From contig CM067086.1 of NCBI GenBank assembly GCA_034008185.1, positions 70,478,286 through 70,542,285 on the forward strand: 64,000 bases of DNA, written 5' to 3'. The position numbers and the translations under genes are program-made. Of this stretch, positions 1 to 10,127 are shown one piece after another. Numbering within the stretch: the stretch's first letter is position 1; every line of letters begins with the position of its first letter. The notes below the pieces were generated by a model. The model searched no databases and was not told the DNA's origin. It was given only the letters and a program-made list of their open reading frames with translations. This stretch comes from Gorsachius magnificus (Eukaryota > Chordata > Aves > Pelecaniformes > Ardeidae).

Positions 1-572
1 CTGTGAAATGCCACGTGATTTGAAATACACTTTTATGGGGTTATACACAATTTGTTTACTTCTCTGTCTTGAAAAACTACCAAGCATGAATCTGAAATCT
101 CCCTTGCTGCCTTGTCGACGAGTTGGAAGCTTAAAAGCAGGACAGCACGGAGTAGCCGTTCACAAGCATCCAGCTCCTTGCAGCATCCCAGTTTGTGATC
201 CAAGCTTGCTGCCATGTGTGGTGACGCCGTGGTGCCCGTGCCAGCATCTGATCCTGTCACAGCCACCGGCCAGGGCTCCAATTGTGATTCCCCCGACAGC
301 TCCGCCGCCGCCAGCCTGCATTTGGGGTCTCAGCCCTTACACCCTTGTGCTTTCTAAGGGGCTGCGTTTAATCCGGATCCCAGCACCAAATTATTCTCGG
401 CAGCGCGCTTGGCTTTGCAGATTTTAGCGCCGGCTTTCACAAGCCCTTCCCACGCCCGCTTACCCTGCTTTTGTGGTCTCCTCAATGCCTTGGGTAGTGC
501 TGGCTGTACCCTCGTGTCACCATCGTGTCACCTCTAAATGCTGTTGTCTCCCCTCCCTTCCCTTCTCCTGCC
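1..572. other. single-copy DNA, no gene seen
   Basis: No repeat family, splice-bounded exon or RNA gene is recognisable. Open frames at 8-427 (+) and 33-281 (-) overlap on opposite strands, lack any recognisable domain and look like chance frames. The stretch from about 530 is C/T-rich and leads into the 19-bp tandem repeat. Confidence 0.5.
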
Positions 573-667
573 GGTTAATGAGCACCGTGCGGGTTAATGA
601 GCACCGTGCGGGTTAATGAGCACCGTGCAGGTTAATGAGCACCACGGCGGTTAATGAGCACCCTGCT
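573..667. repeat. 19-bp tandem repeat, five copies
   Basis: Five adjacent units start at 573, 592, 611, 630 and 649, each opening GGTTAATGAGCACC. The first two are identical; later ones differ only in the last five or six bases. Variation confined to the unit end suggests recent local expansion. No function is visible. Confidence 0.9.
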
Positions 668-1548
668 GGAGCAACCCAGTCCCCAGGAGTGCCTCGAGGG
701 GCTGTTTCAGAAATGCGGCTTTCCTGAAGTGTCACACCAATGCGCAAGTGCTTGTGGGTTCAGGCAGGGACTGTCTTGTTTCCCGTGCCTCTTTTCTGTA
801 GACATGAAGGTATTAATAAAACACCGTGATTTTTATACACAGTTCTCAGTAGGAGCCGGTTCTCAGCTGTACGAGAGTTCTGTCAGGTGGGGGATTTTTT
901 GCCATGCAATTTGCTTATTTCATTACATTTTTATCCTGACATATTCAGCCTCTAATAAAACACTGGTTTCCTCCAAACCTCGTTTTTGATAGATGTTAAC
1001 AATGCCAAGGGAAGCACATTTTGATGCAGCACTGCTTTCCTCCAGCAGCCCACGACAAACTGCAATGCAAATCCTCAGCCATATTTCGTGGTTGCTGGCA
1101 GCCCTTGATGTCCTGTGAGCAGGAAGGAAAGCCCATTTTGCTCCAGATTCTCCATTTCTGCTGATTTGAGGGGCATGAGTTCCTCACCTGGACAGCCAGC
1201 AATGTAACAGCCCAACCCACTCATTGCACGGGTGTACAGCATGGCCCTGGCGGGGGGCTCCCCGGCTGGCAGGACAGGTTGCTCCCTCCTGGAGACCCCC
1301 CCGGACACCAACGGCTGTGAGATGCAGGGGCTGAGCATCACCTTCCCTCACCTGCCCGAAGGCAGAGGGGTCTCCTCTGGCTGGAAGCATCTGCTGGGTG
1401 GGATGGGCACGGCGGGCAGCAGGACCACTGCCATCCCTTGTGCTTACCAAGCTCTGCAGAGACGGCTTGGGTTAAAGAGCTTTTGCAATTGGAAGGGGTG
1501 GGGAGGCTTTAGCTGTTGAAATGATAAAGAATACGCTTTTAGAATCGC
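668..1548. other. single-copy DNA, no gene seen
   Basis: Mixed composition. An open frame at 654-989 (+) encodes 111 residues with no domain I recognise and begins inside the tandem repeat, so I do not call it a gene. The 1230-1450 part is GC-rich with overlapping frames on both strands, which is typical of noncoding GC-rich DNA. Confidence 0.45.
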
Positions 1549-2053
1549 ATCATCCCACCCAGGGTGAGCATCCCCATCCCAGCCAGGGGCGAGCATCCCC
1601 ATCCCCGCGAGGGGTGAGCATCCCCATCCCACCCAGGGTGAGCATCCCCATCCCACCCAGGGTGAGCATCCCCATCCCAGCCAGGGGCGAGCATCCCCAT
1701 CCCAGCCAGGGCGAGCATCCCATCCCACCCAGGGTGAGCACATCCCCATCCCATCCACAGGGTGAGCATCCCCATCCCAGCCAGGGTGAGCATCCCCATC
1801 CCAGCCAGGGTGAGCATCCCCATCCCAGCCAGGGGCGAGCATCCCCATCCCAGCCAGGGTGAGCATCCCCATCCCAGCCAGGGGCGAGCATCCCCATCCC
1901 AGCCAGGGGCGAGCATCCCCATCCCAGCCGGGGCGAGCATCCCCATCCCAGCCAGGGTGAGCATCCCCATCCCAGCCGGGGGTGAGCATCCCCATCCCAG
2001 CCAGGGTGAGCATCCCCATCCCAGCCAGGGGCGAGCATCCCTATCCTGCCTGG
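1549..2053. repeat. 24/25-bp C-rich minisatellite, about 20 copies
   Basis: About 20 units of the form GAGCATCCCCATCCCAGCCA followed by a spacer ending GGGT or GGGGC. Units alternate between 24 and 25 bp, and the seventh and eighth carry small indels. Because 24 is divisible by three, long frames stay open in several registers: 113 residues on the plus strand, and 170, 188 and 191 residues on the minus strand, all repetitive. They should not be taken for genes. The plus strand is C-rich, so the minus strand carries repeated G-runs. Confidence 0.95.
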
Positions 2054-3179
2054 TTCCCTCACACCCTTGTGTTATTTGTCCTTGGTTTATTCTATGTTTG
2101 TTCATTTTCCTTTTTATCTTTTACAGTCCAGGAGACGTCTTGACCTCCTTGTATCTGTTGTTTTTATCAGCTGCCAGGCTGTGGGTGTGAGGAACGGGTG
2201 CCTTGGAGAGGCCCCAAGGAGCCACATGGCAGCCCCCTCCCCACCCCCCCAAGTCTGTTGCTGTCTTGGGCTCTTGCCCTGCCCCGCTCTGTGCCTGCAC
2301 ACTTTGGCGCGGGACCTCTCAGCCCCAGCTCAGCCCACCCGGGAAGGCGCTGGGAGGGGGTGTGGGTTTCTGACACCAATACAATAACTCCAAGGGGTGA
2401 GGAATTAGCAGCTCCCTGGCCCAAACCTGTCATTGCAAACCGCCATAGCCGCAGCAGCAGAGAGGAGCTGTCGAACTCTTGTTAGCTGGAGTGTTTATTC
2501 CAGGTCTGTAGCCCATTCCCTCTCCTGGGACACTGGGAGGGGAAGGACCAGCCATCACGCCAGGTCTGAAATCCCAGGGAGATGCTCCTTCTGGGTGTGA
2601 GGTTGGACTTCAGGCACAGGGCAGTGGTTCAGTCCTGATACTAAATATCAGGCCACTGATAGACTTTCTTGATTTTATTTATTTCATTACCAGCCCGAAT
2701 AAGGCCCCGGAGCCTGACGCGAGCTGCTGTCACCCTGCCTGGGCCCAGCCGGGAGCGGGGATGAAGCAGCTTCCCACAAACACGGCACATCTCCCCGCAC
2801 CCGTTACAGCGAAGCAGCACTGAGCCGAGAAAAATCCATCAGCCAGGATCAGAAATCATTCCTGGCATGGGGCCTGTGGATTTGCTGGGGGTTTTATCAC
2901 TCAGCTGCTACGGCCCCAAGTTTAAGCTGCACGTTTCCCATCGAGCACGAAGGTGCAGCGTCTCTGGAGGGATCTCCAGGGAGCGCACCCGATGGCCTGA
3001 GCTGAAGTTCTGCGAGGAACCTGCTGCTCTGACTGCGAAGAGTGAGACATGGAATCCGCCCCAAGGCACGTGGTGGGCACGCGTGCGTGTTGTATGGTAG
3101 CTCCGTAACTGATGTATGCAATAGCGAGCAGTAATGGTGTCTGCACTGGGGTGTTGTACCTATGATACGCACAGTATAC
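2054..3179. other. single-copy DNA, no gene seen
   Basis: A pyrimidine tract ending TTTTACAG at about 2100-2126 resembles a splice acceptor, but no donor or recognisable coding frame follows. The rest is GC-rich without a known repeat. Confidence 0.45.
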
Positions 3180-4090
3180 CATGACTTATGATTAAACTAT
3201 TCATATAGCAATGTTATATGCCTTATATATGTGGTTTATAGATGTGTGTATGCAGACATAATGTTTTAGAGGGGTTTGGATTTATTTTTTTTTCATGAAG
3301 GGAGTGCTTTTTTATTTTCATGAAGAAAAAGTAAAAATAAACCTGAACTTAAAATTCTGAACTTCTGGTTATGCTAAAAGACTTAGGAAATCTGAAAGGT
3401 TCTGGTGAAAAGACAGAAAGTGTGGGCCTCAGTTTTTGTTGGTAACGAGTTTCAATCTACATGTTTTGGGAAGATGAAGCAACTTTGCATTTCTGTCATT
3501 AGCGTTTTGCTGCATTATTTTCATAATTTTCCCTCTTACGCATCTTAACAAAATGATCGTAGACCAAAGATATTAATCACGGAACTCGGCTGGTTTTTCT
3601 GTTGTGTTGGAAGATGAAATGCAGCCAGACTTTCAGAAGTTTCCATTTAATGTCGCGGTAGCTAGATTTTTTGTTTCCAGGATTATAAAATATGACAGAG
3701 CGAGAGAAAAAGAATTAACATTTTTCAGCCAATTAAATTAGCCTGAATGGCTGAGATAGATAAGCCAGCTGAGCTATTGAAAAGAGAGTAAATGAATGTG
3801 CCTGTTCAGGTGTAAGATTCCTTTCCTGTAATGGATTTCACTTCACTTTTTTTGACGTGTTTTCCATTATTTAGAGAGCAAGCGCGCACTGAGGACGGGC
3901 CGAGGAGCCTCTTCCATCCGCTCTGTCCTGCTTAAATGATAATTCCAAACAGCCTGGCTTTGGATCAGTTTGTCTCAGTCAACGTGGAAACTGTGTTGCA
4001 CGTTAAATCTTTTTTAAAAATGTGAATTGAGCACAGTTTAATGATTTGGGATGAAAGAGTTCGTTCCAAGATAGCGAAATTGCTTGGCTT
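3180..4090. other. AT-rich single-copy block, possible conserved noncoding DNA
   Basis: This is a continuous AT-rich stretch between GC-rich flanks. It has no repeat family and no open frame of note. It contains several TAATTA/ATTAA-like homeodomain-type motifs (for example around 3730-3745) and a TATAAAATATGA segment near 3686. In bird genomes such islands are often conserved regulatory elements, but conservation cannot be judged from one sequence. Confidence 0.35.
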
Positions 4091-4699
4091 TTCCAGGTTT
4101 TCCTTCCTTGACCACATTTTTTCATCGAAACAATCAAAATTCACCTGAGTTTTCAAAAGTCTTTGTGATGGAGAGGGTGGGGGCAGCAATGGGAAAGCAC
4201 AACCCTTGCCCATGGCCCCCAGCTCCCCACAGCATCAGTCGGGCACAGCAAGGATCCCCGCCACCCCCCAGCACCCCCAGCGCCCCCCGCCACCCCGCTC
4301 CGGGTGAGCAGCTCCCTCCGCCCTGCCTCTTCTGGTGTAGGAAATGTTTGATCCGCTGGTTTGCCATGGAAGAACCTGCCAGGATATGGCATGTCTGACA
4401 GAACACAGAGGTCCAGACCCTCCTGGGCTGCCAGCGCAGCCTTGCCCATGGGAATTGTTGGGAATTGTTGCTCCTGGAGGCTTCTGGCACGAGGAGAAAG
4501 AGCAGGTCCAAATCCATGAACCTCCACCATTTATGTGCACCAGGTGCCGCCTTTGGAACCCGCTTTCTCTCCAAGAACTTCCCCCCTCCAGCACAAATCA
4601 GTGTCACTTGTCGTGGCTGAGAATCTCCAGGAGAGACGTGGCCAGCCACAGCAATCAGTGGGCTTTCAGCGCTCCCGACTCCTTTTGCTTTCTTTTGTC
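4091..4699. other. GC-rich single-copy DNA, no gene seen
   Basis: Overlapping frames of 104-171 residues on both strands at 4084-4712 have proline/glycine-rich translations with no domain. A duplicated GGGAATTGTT sits near 4450. No gene is supported. Confidence 0.45.
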
Positions 4700-5177
4700 T
4701 TCTCCTTTATAAAGCATGCACACACACACATGTATACACACAGATTTGCGCACACGTATGCACACAGATGTGCAATGCAGATGTTTTGCACACACATATG
4801 CACACAAATTTGCACACAGCTATGCACACAGATGTGCACACGTGTATGCACACAGATTTGCACACAGATGTGCACAGATTTGCACAGGTACGCACATAGA
4901 TTTGTACCCACGTATGCACACATGTATGCACACACTTATGCACAGAGATGTGCACACAGATGTGCACATATGTATGCACACAGTATGCACACAGATGTGC
5001 ACACAGATGTGACAGATTTGCACACACATATGCACACAAATTTGCACACAGCTATGCACACAGATGTGCACACGTGTATGCACACAGATTTGCACACAGA
5101 TGTGCACAGATTTGCACAGGTACGCACATAGATTTGCACCCACGTATGCACACAGGTATGCACACAGATGTGCACCA
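4700..5177. repeat. TGCACACAGATG-type tandem array with 232-bp higher-order repeat
   Basis: The array is built from 10-12-bp units of the TGCACACAGATG and TATGCACACA kind. Bases 4785-4920 recur at 5017-5152 with one mismatch that I can see (4905 T versus 5137 C), so a 232-bp higher-order unit has been duplicated. The near-12-bp period keeps frames open in both directions (up to 198 residues of His/Thr/Cys-rich repeats). Alternating purine-pyrimidine runs could adopt Z-DNA, but that is inference. Confidence 0.93.
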
Positions 5178-8097
5178 AATTGCTGCAGGAGTGTGTGGGT
5201 GATCTCGGTGGGAGGGAATGGGGTGCAGAGCTGCTCCGGGAGCTTCCCCGCCAGCTCGCTGCTTGGGGACGGATCCCCCCATCCCCCTGGCTCCCTGCGG
5301 TTTGCCCCAACAGCGTTGGGTATTGGCCGACGGCATCAGTCCTGACCGGCAGTGCCCCCGAGCTGGACGTGCCTCCTCGCCGCTGGCGCTGCCTCGGGGT
5401 AACCCGGGCAGCCAGACACGGCAGCGAGCAGGAGTTTAACTCGGCCAGGGCCTCCCCTTGCTGAGGAAGGCGCAGGACGGCCAGTTCTGATGCACGGAGC
5501 ACAGGAGCAGCCCGTCCCGCCGGGGGGAAGCAAAGCCCGGCGCCAGCGTGGCCGGGGGTGCGTTTAACAGAGAGCTCGCCTAACAGATCACGGTGCCTAC
5601 GGAATCAAACTCGCACTCTTCTCCTTCCTTACCCTGGCACAGATCATTTTCCCTGTCACCGCAAAGGGCCCTCGTCCGCTGCACATCTGGCACAACAGGA
5701 GCGAGGGAGCAGAGGAGGATGCCCTGGTGCTGAGCTAACGCCGAACCCACGCAGGGGCAGCCAGGCCATTCCTCTCCCCGGGCTTCCCACAGCTCCCAGT
5801 TCTTTTGCAGGTATGAGGCTGCACCCTAGGCTATGTCCCTAAATTAGGCTGTAGCTGTCTTCTCTTTTGGCACTCTTACCCCTTAAGCGGATGGAGAACG
5901 GCCAGCACGAGCAGTGGTTTCTCAGGGAGCCCTCCAGCTCGGCCCTGGGCGCCGCTGCGCGGGGCGCTGGCAGACGCAGGCGCCCCCACGGGTCCTGCCT
6001 TGCCTTGAAGCGTTTGCCCCCTGAATAAGGCTGAGAAGTAGGGGATGTGGGAGCAGGGAGAGATCCAGACATGGGGAGTGGTTTTCCTGAGGCAGCGGTG
6101 AAGGTCAGCGGCCAGGGCATAGTTTTTGTGCCACCCCGCCGGGTCGAAACTCCAGATCACCCTGCCTCTCACGCGGGGGGAAAGCACCCCCAGCGAGCGG
6201 GGTCTGCTGCACCGCCCTGACGGCGCGCCGAGAGACAGTGCCCATATAGTACAGTAACGCCACAAATGATACAGACACTCCACAAAATGGTGTTTGCATT
6301 TCTGAGATGAAATTTGTTACCATCCGTGCCTGGCCCTCATCGGCACATGGCCGGCAACACTGAAGAAAAAATGCTCTGTGGCAAATATTCTGCTCGGGAC
6401 GCTGCTGGAGCAATGAGCACACGGCAGCGGAGCAGCGCAGAGCCTGTGTGGGCCGTGGGACAGGCGCATGGTTGGGCACCAGCACCCCATGGGTGCAGAC
6501 CCCGCACCGAGCGCCCACCCGGACCCCCTCACGCAGCCCCGGCTTCCCCCGGCAGCTCCTCCCAATGGCTCCCACAGAGAAGGGCTGCTCCCAGTAAGGC
6601 GAGGACCAAATACACTAATACTGGAGTTGTTCAGAGGGGTAAAAGCTCTTCAAAACACGGGCAGGGGAACAGAAAGGTGTTGCTTAGCGAAGTCCCTTGG
6701 AAACTTGCATTGACAGCGCACCGGTAAAAAGGTCTTTATGTAAGGGGAGGAAAGCGCGGGCTTTGGGGAGGGCTGGGCTGGCTGTTGGGCCTGCAAACAA
6801 CCAGGAATACAGAGACCGCTTCTCCCGTGGGCTTTCTCCCCCAGAGGCACCTTCAGTCGGGTTACCATGAATTATTCACTCCACTGATTGGATCACGCGG
6901 AGACGGCACGGACCAGACTGAACAGAATTCTGAGACGAGCAGAACCCAGTGGTAACGATTCATTGGAGAGGCTGCAAGTGCAGATGTTATTCTGTTCGTG
7001 CCCTTTTGGTTAGTGGCAGTTACACCATTTCTAATATTTACTAAAGCCATTTCAATTATTCAATTGCCAAAGCAGAGTGGGCTCCCAGGCGCAGCGGCAG
7101 GCGTGCAGGGGTGGCCAGGGGCTGCACGGGGGCGGCTGGGGGAATCGGCATTCCCAGCCTGAACTTTCCCATCAGGAGTCACAGAGATGCAAAGGAAAGT
7201 AAAATTATAGAGCCTGGATAATGAAATCAGGGAGGGATGCTTGTTTCAGAAGGACTTTATTATGCATAGGATTAGCAAACACCAATCAGTAGTGGAAATG
7301 ATTTTCGGAGAATCTGAAGAAACATAACAATGTTATCTGCATAACAATGAAACCGAGGGTTGCCTTGATTAAAAATAGAGTGAGAAAAACAGAGGCGACG
7401 GAAGGAGCAGCGGGACCTGGGGGCAGCAAGGTGTGAGAAATGCCTTTTTCCCACAGTAGAGCAGACACGGGAATTCACTGCCAAATGGCGATTAAGCAAG
7501 AGAAGGAACAAAACTTACGAGCTTAGGAGAAGGGGCTGAAAATTTTCCCTCCCTCTGCTCTCGGTGACAGAGAAGGTGCCGGTCCCAGCCCCAGCAGGGC
7601 AGAGCCCGTGCCCTCGCCTCCCGCTGAGCGGGCACTGCTGGTGCCACTGGGCATCGCCACGCTGTCCAGTCCTTCAAGGTGTGTTTGAACAAAAGTTCCC
7701 TTTCCCATCACACCTCGGCAAGTCAAATAAAATGACAACATCTGTGCAAACTCCCTCGAAGCTGGCTCTGCTGCAGAGCGGAATGGCCATTTCCCAGCCC
7801 AGCGAGGGGCGAGGGGGAGCAGGGGCCGTCCCGCGGGGCTCAGCTCCCTCCCCATCCTCCGCTGCAGAAAGCCAGGCACAACGCGTTTGCCCCCCGCAAG
7901 GTCATTCCTGCCCACCGGGCTGGCTGGGCCCAGCTTGCCCCCAGCGCCAGGCAGCCCTGGGTGCACTAGGACGAGCCCCACGGGTGGGAGCAGAGGGGCT
8001 GAGGGGGCTGCCAGGAGCAGGGTGGGCAAGGGGGCTCGCTGATGGCTGCGGGACCAGGGCCCAGGAGGTGACTGGTGCTGTCAAAAGAGCTGTGGGA
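5178..8097. other. single-copy DNA, no gene seen
   Basis: GC-rich, CpG-containing segments (about 5220-5560 and 5920-6000) alternate with AT-rich ones (6860-7060 and 7200-7520). Frames of up to 221 residues occur on both strands in the GC-rich parts, overlap one another and show no recognisable family. No CR1 or LTR sequence was seen until 8098. Confidence 0.45.
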
Positions 8098-8586
8098 GAT
8101 CACAGAATCTCAGAATCCCAGCATGGCCAGGGTTGGCAGGGCCCTCGGGAGCTCCCCCAGTGCCACCCCCCTGCCCAAGCAGGCTCACCCAGAGCAGGGG
8201 GCACAGGACAGCGGCCAGGCGGGGGTTGAAGATCTCCAGAGAAGGAGACTCCACAGCCCCCCTGGGCAGCCTGGGCCAGGGCTCCATCACCCTCACAGGC
8301 AACAAGTTCTTCCTCCCGTTCAACTGGAACCTCTTCTGCTTCAGGTTGTGCCCATCGCCCCTTGTCCTGGCACTGGGCACCACTGGGAAGAGTCTGGCTC
8401 CGTCCTGGTGACCCCCACCCTTGAGATATTTGTAGGTGTTGATGAGATCCCCTCTCAGCCTTCTCTTCTCCAGGCTGAACAAGCCCAGCTCCCTCAGCCT
8501 TTCCTCCTAGGGGAGATGCTCCAGTCCCCCTGTCATCCTCGTTGCCTCCTCTGGACTCTCTCCAGGGGTTCCTCATCTTTCTTGAA
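8098..8586 (-). mobile_element. CR1 LINE fragment (5'-truncated, minus strand)
   Basis: Read on the minus strand, this is the end of CR1 ORF2 plus the 3' UTR, terminating in GGATTCTGAGATTCTGTGATC-like tail sequence at 8098-8120. The encoded remnant includes [20 protein letters not shown], typical of the CR1 ORF2 C-terminal region after the reverse transcriptase. A TAG stop (8509-8507) replaces the Tyr of the usual LP-Y-EERL context. The copy is severely 5'-truncated, starting at the TTCAAGAAAGATGAGG region. It is very close to the copies at 32911, 51438 and 61121. Confidence 0.93.
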
Positions 8587-8734
8587 GATGGCTCTGCCAG
8601 CCCAGCTCATCCTGCCAGAGGGGGACAACAGGCTGGGGCACCCCAGGGCCCCTCCCAGCTGGGCGAACTGCCCCCCCCCCGCAAGCCCCTTTCGTCATTT
8701 TGCATTGGCTTTCTTCAGTTTGTCCTCCCGGACT

Positions 8735-8762
8735 GGGGGGGAGGGGGGGAGGGGGGGGGGGG
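8735..8762. repeat. G-rich low-complexity tract
   Basis: Runs of seven or more G broken by single A residues. The tract lies about 150 bp beyond the 5' end of the adjacent CR1. It could form a G-quadruplex and is also the kind of site where assembly length is unreliable. Confidence 0.85.
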
Positions 8763-9329
8763 AAGCAAACAGCCAACAAAAACTTGCCAAGGGATATTTT
8801 TTTCTTAAGCCATCCCAAAACCATCAGCCTGAGGGAAGAGCCTGATTTGGAAACCTTGGCAAAGTTATTAGCATCTAAAATGAGGTTTTGTCATGAGGAG
8901 CATCTGGCAAACTTTGTTATCTTTGTTACCAAGCATTTCCTTAAACAAATCAGGGTGAGTGACTCTACTGGAGTAGTTATGTATTTACCGGTCACTCTGG
9001 CATGTCTGAGTACAGGTCATTCATGTAGGGAAACGGGGACGTTTCTGCACGTTCTCAGCTCTAATTTGCAAAGGAAAGAGAACTGGAAATCTTTGATTAA
9101 AGCCCTGGCACTTGAGCCTCTTGCAGCAGCCCCACGCTGATTTCAGAGAGCAGCTCTGTTTGCAACCCCCATGTCTGCTAGATTCAGCCTTACCAAGCAC
9201 GTTGGATGCATTTTAGTTTTAACAGACACAGACATCTGGAATGCCCTAGCTGACATATTAAGTTTTAACCATGCTCAAAATCGTGTGCGTGGATCCTGTA
9301 CATTTTCCGCAACATTTTTGCTCTCATTA
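8763..9329. other. single-copy DNA, no gene seen
   Basis: AT-richer sequence without a recognisable repeat. A 146-residue open frame (8700-9140 +) starts in the G-tract and has no domain I recognise. Not called as a gene. Confidence 0.4.
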
Positions 9330-9640
9330 GTTTCAGCTCCGCAGCCCTTGCCCAGCTGGGCGAGTGCAGATTCCCCTGGGTGCGCCGCCCACCTCAGCAC
9401 TCCATCCCCCTCCGCCGGGCTGGCGAGGGCAGCGGGCGACCTCGGCTGCAGGAACCCCCAGGCAAGCGGCGCAGAGCGGGGGTCCCGGAGCGCCCCCTCC
9501 GAGCAGGGGTCCCGGGGGGTGAGCCGGGCCCGTGTGCCCCCCACCCAAGCTGCGTCCCACCGCTCGCCTTCCTCCCCTGCGCAGCATCATCGGCGTGGGC
9601 CCGCTCTGCTCCGTGCCTGGCCGCGGGCCGGGAATGAGCC
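9330..9640. promoter_or_regulatory. CpG-island-like patch
   Basis: By eye this 310-bp stretch has about 30 CpG dinucleotides and is roughly 70% G+C, an observed/expected ratio of about 0.7. That meets usual CpG-island limits. It sits outside any recognised repeat and between AT-rich flanks. Many bird CpG islands mark promoters, but no exon or transcript start is identifiable here, so this could also be a GC-rich coincidence or an orphan island. Confidence 0.45.
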
Positions 9641-10024
9641 AACCAAACATCCCGTACCCAGGAATTAAAAATATCTATTTTGCTTCTCAGCTCTGCCCCG
9701 TCTTTATGAAAAAAATACATTTTAAATAAAAGAGGAATATTTTCATTTAACAAATGCCGAAAAAATTTTTTTTTTTTCTATTTGGCCTCACCAACCTTTT
9801 TGCACGAAAAGCTGCAGTTTAGACAATTAAGCACTTTCCTAAAATGAAAAAATAAAAATTAGAACCCCCCTGCGGCAGTACATGGGTGGATGTGGCCCCG
9901 GCACCCGGCCCCCACCGTCCCTGTGCCATCCCCAGCCGTCCCTTGGGCCATGGCACCGTGGGGTGACACGGGGGCTGGCGGGGCCGGTGCACCCCTGGGT
10001 GCCCAGGAGGGAGCCGGCTGGTGT
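9641..10024. other. AT-rich then GC-rich spacer
   Basis: 9660-9860 is AT-rich with A and T runs; 9870-10024 is GC-rich and leads into the GGGAA array. No gene seen. Confidence 0.4.
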
Positions 10025-10127
10025 GGGGGAAGGGAAGGGAAGGGAAGGGAAGGGAAGGGAAGGGAAGGGAAGGGAAGGGAAGGGAAGGAAGGGAAGGGAA
10101 GGGAAGGGAAGGGAAGGGAAGGGAAGG
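10025..10127. repeat. (GGGAA)n pentanucleotide array
   Basis: About 20 copies of a pure purine GGGAA unit, with one single-base deletion near 10088. All frames stay open on both strands, giving spurious ORFs such as repeated Glu-Gly-Lys. Polypurine mirror-like tracts of this kind can form triplex or G4 structures; that is inference. Confidence 0.97.

Noticed and set aside
2625..2640. GGTTCAGTCC as a possible tRNA B box
   Set aside because: The invariant A after GGTTCR is missing, there is no A box at the right distance, and no cloverleaf could be drawn.
4535..5502. Long His/Thr/Cys-rich open frames on both strands
   Set aside because: They are translations of the TGCACA tandem array; frames are open in several registers on both strands and carry no domain.
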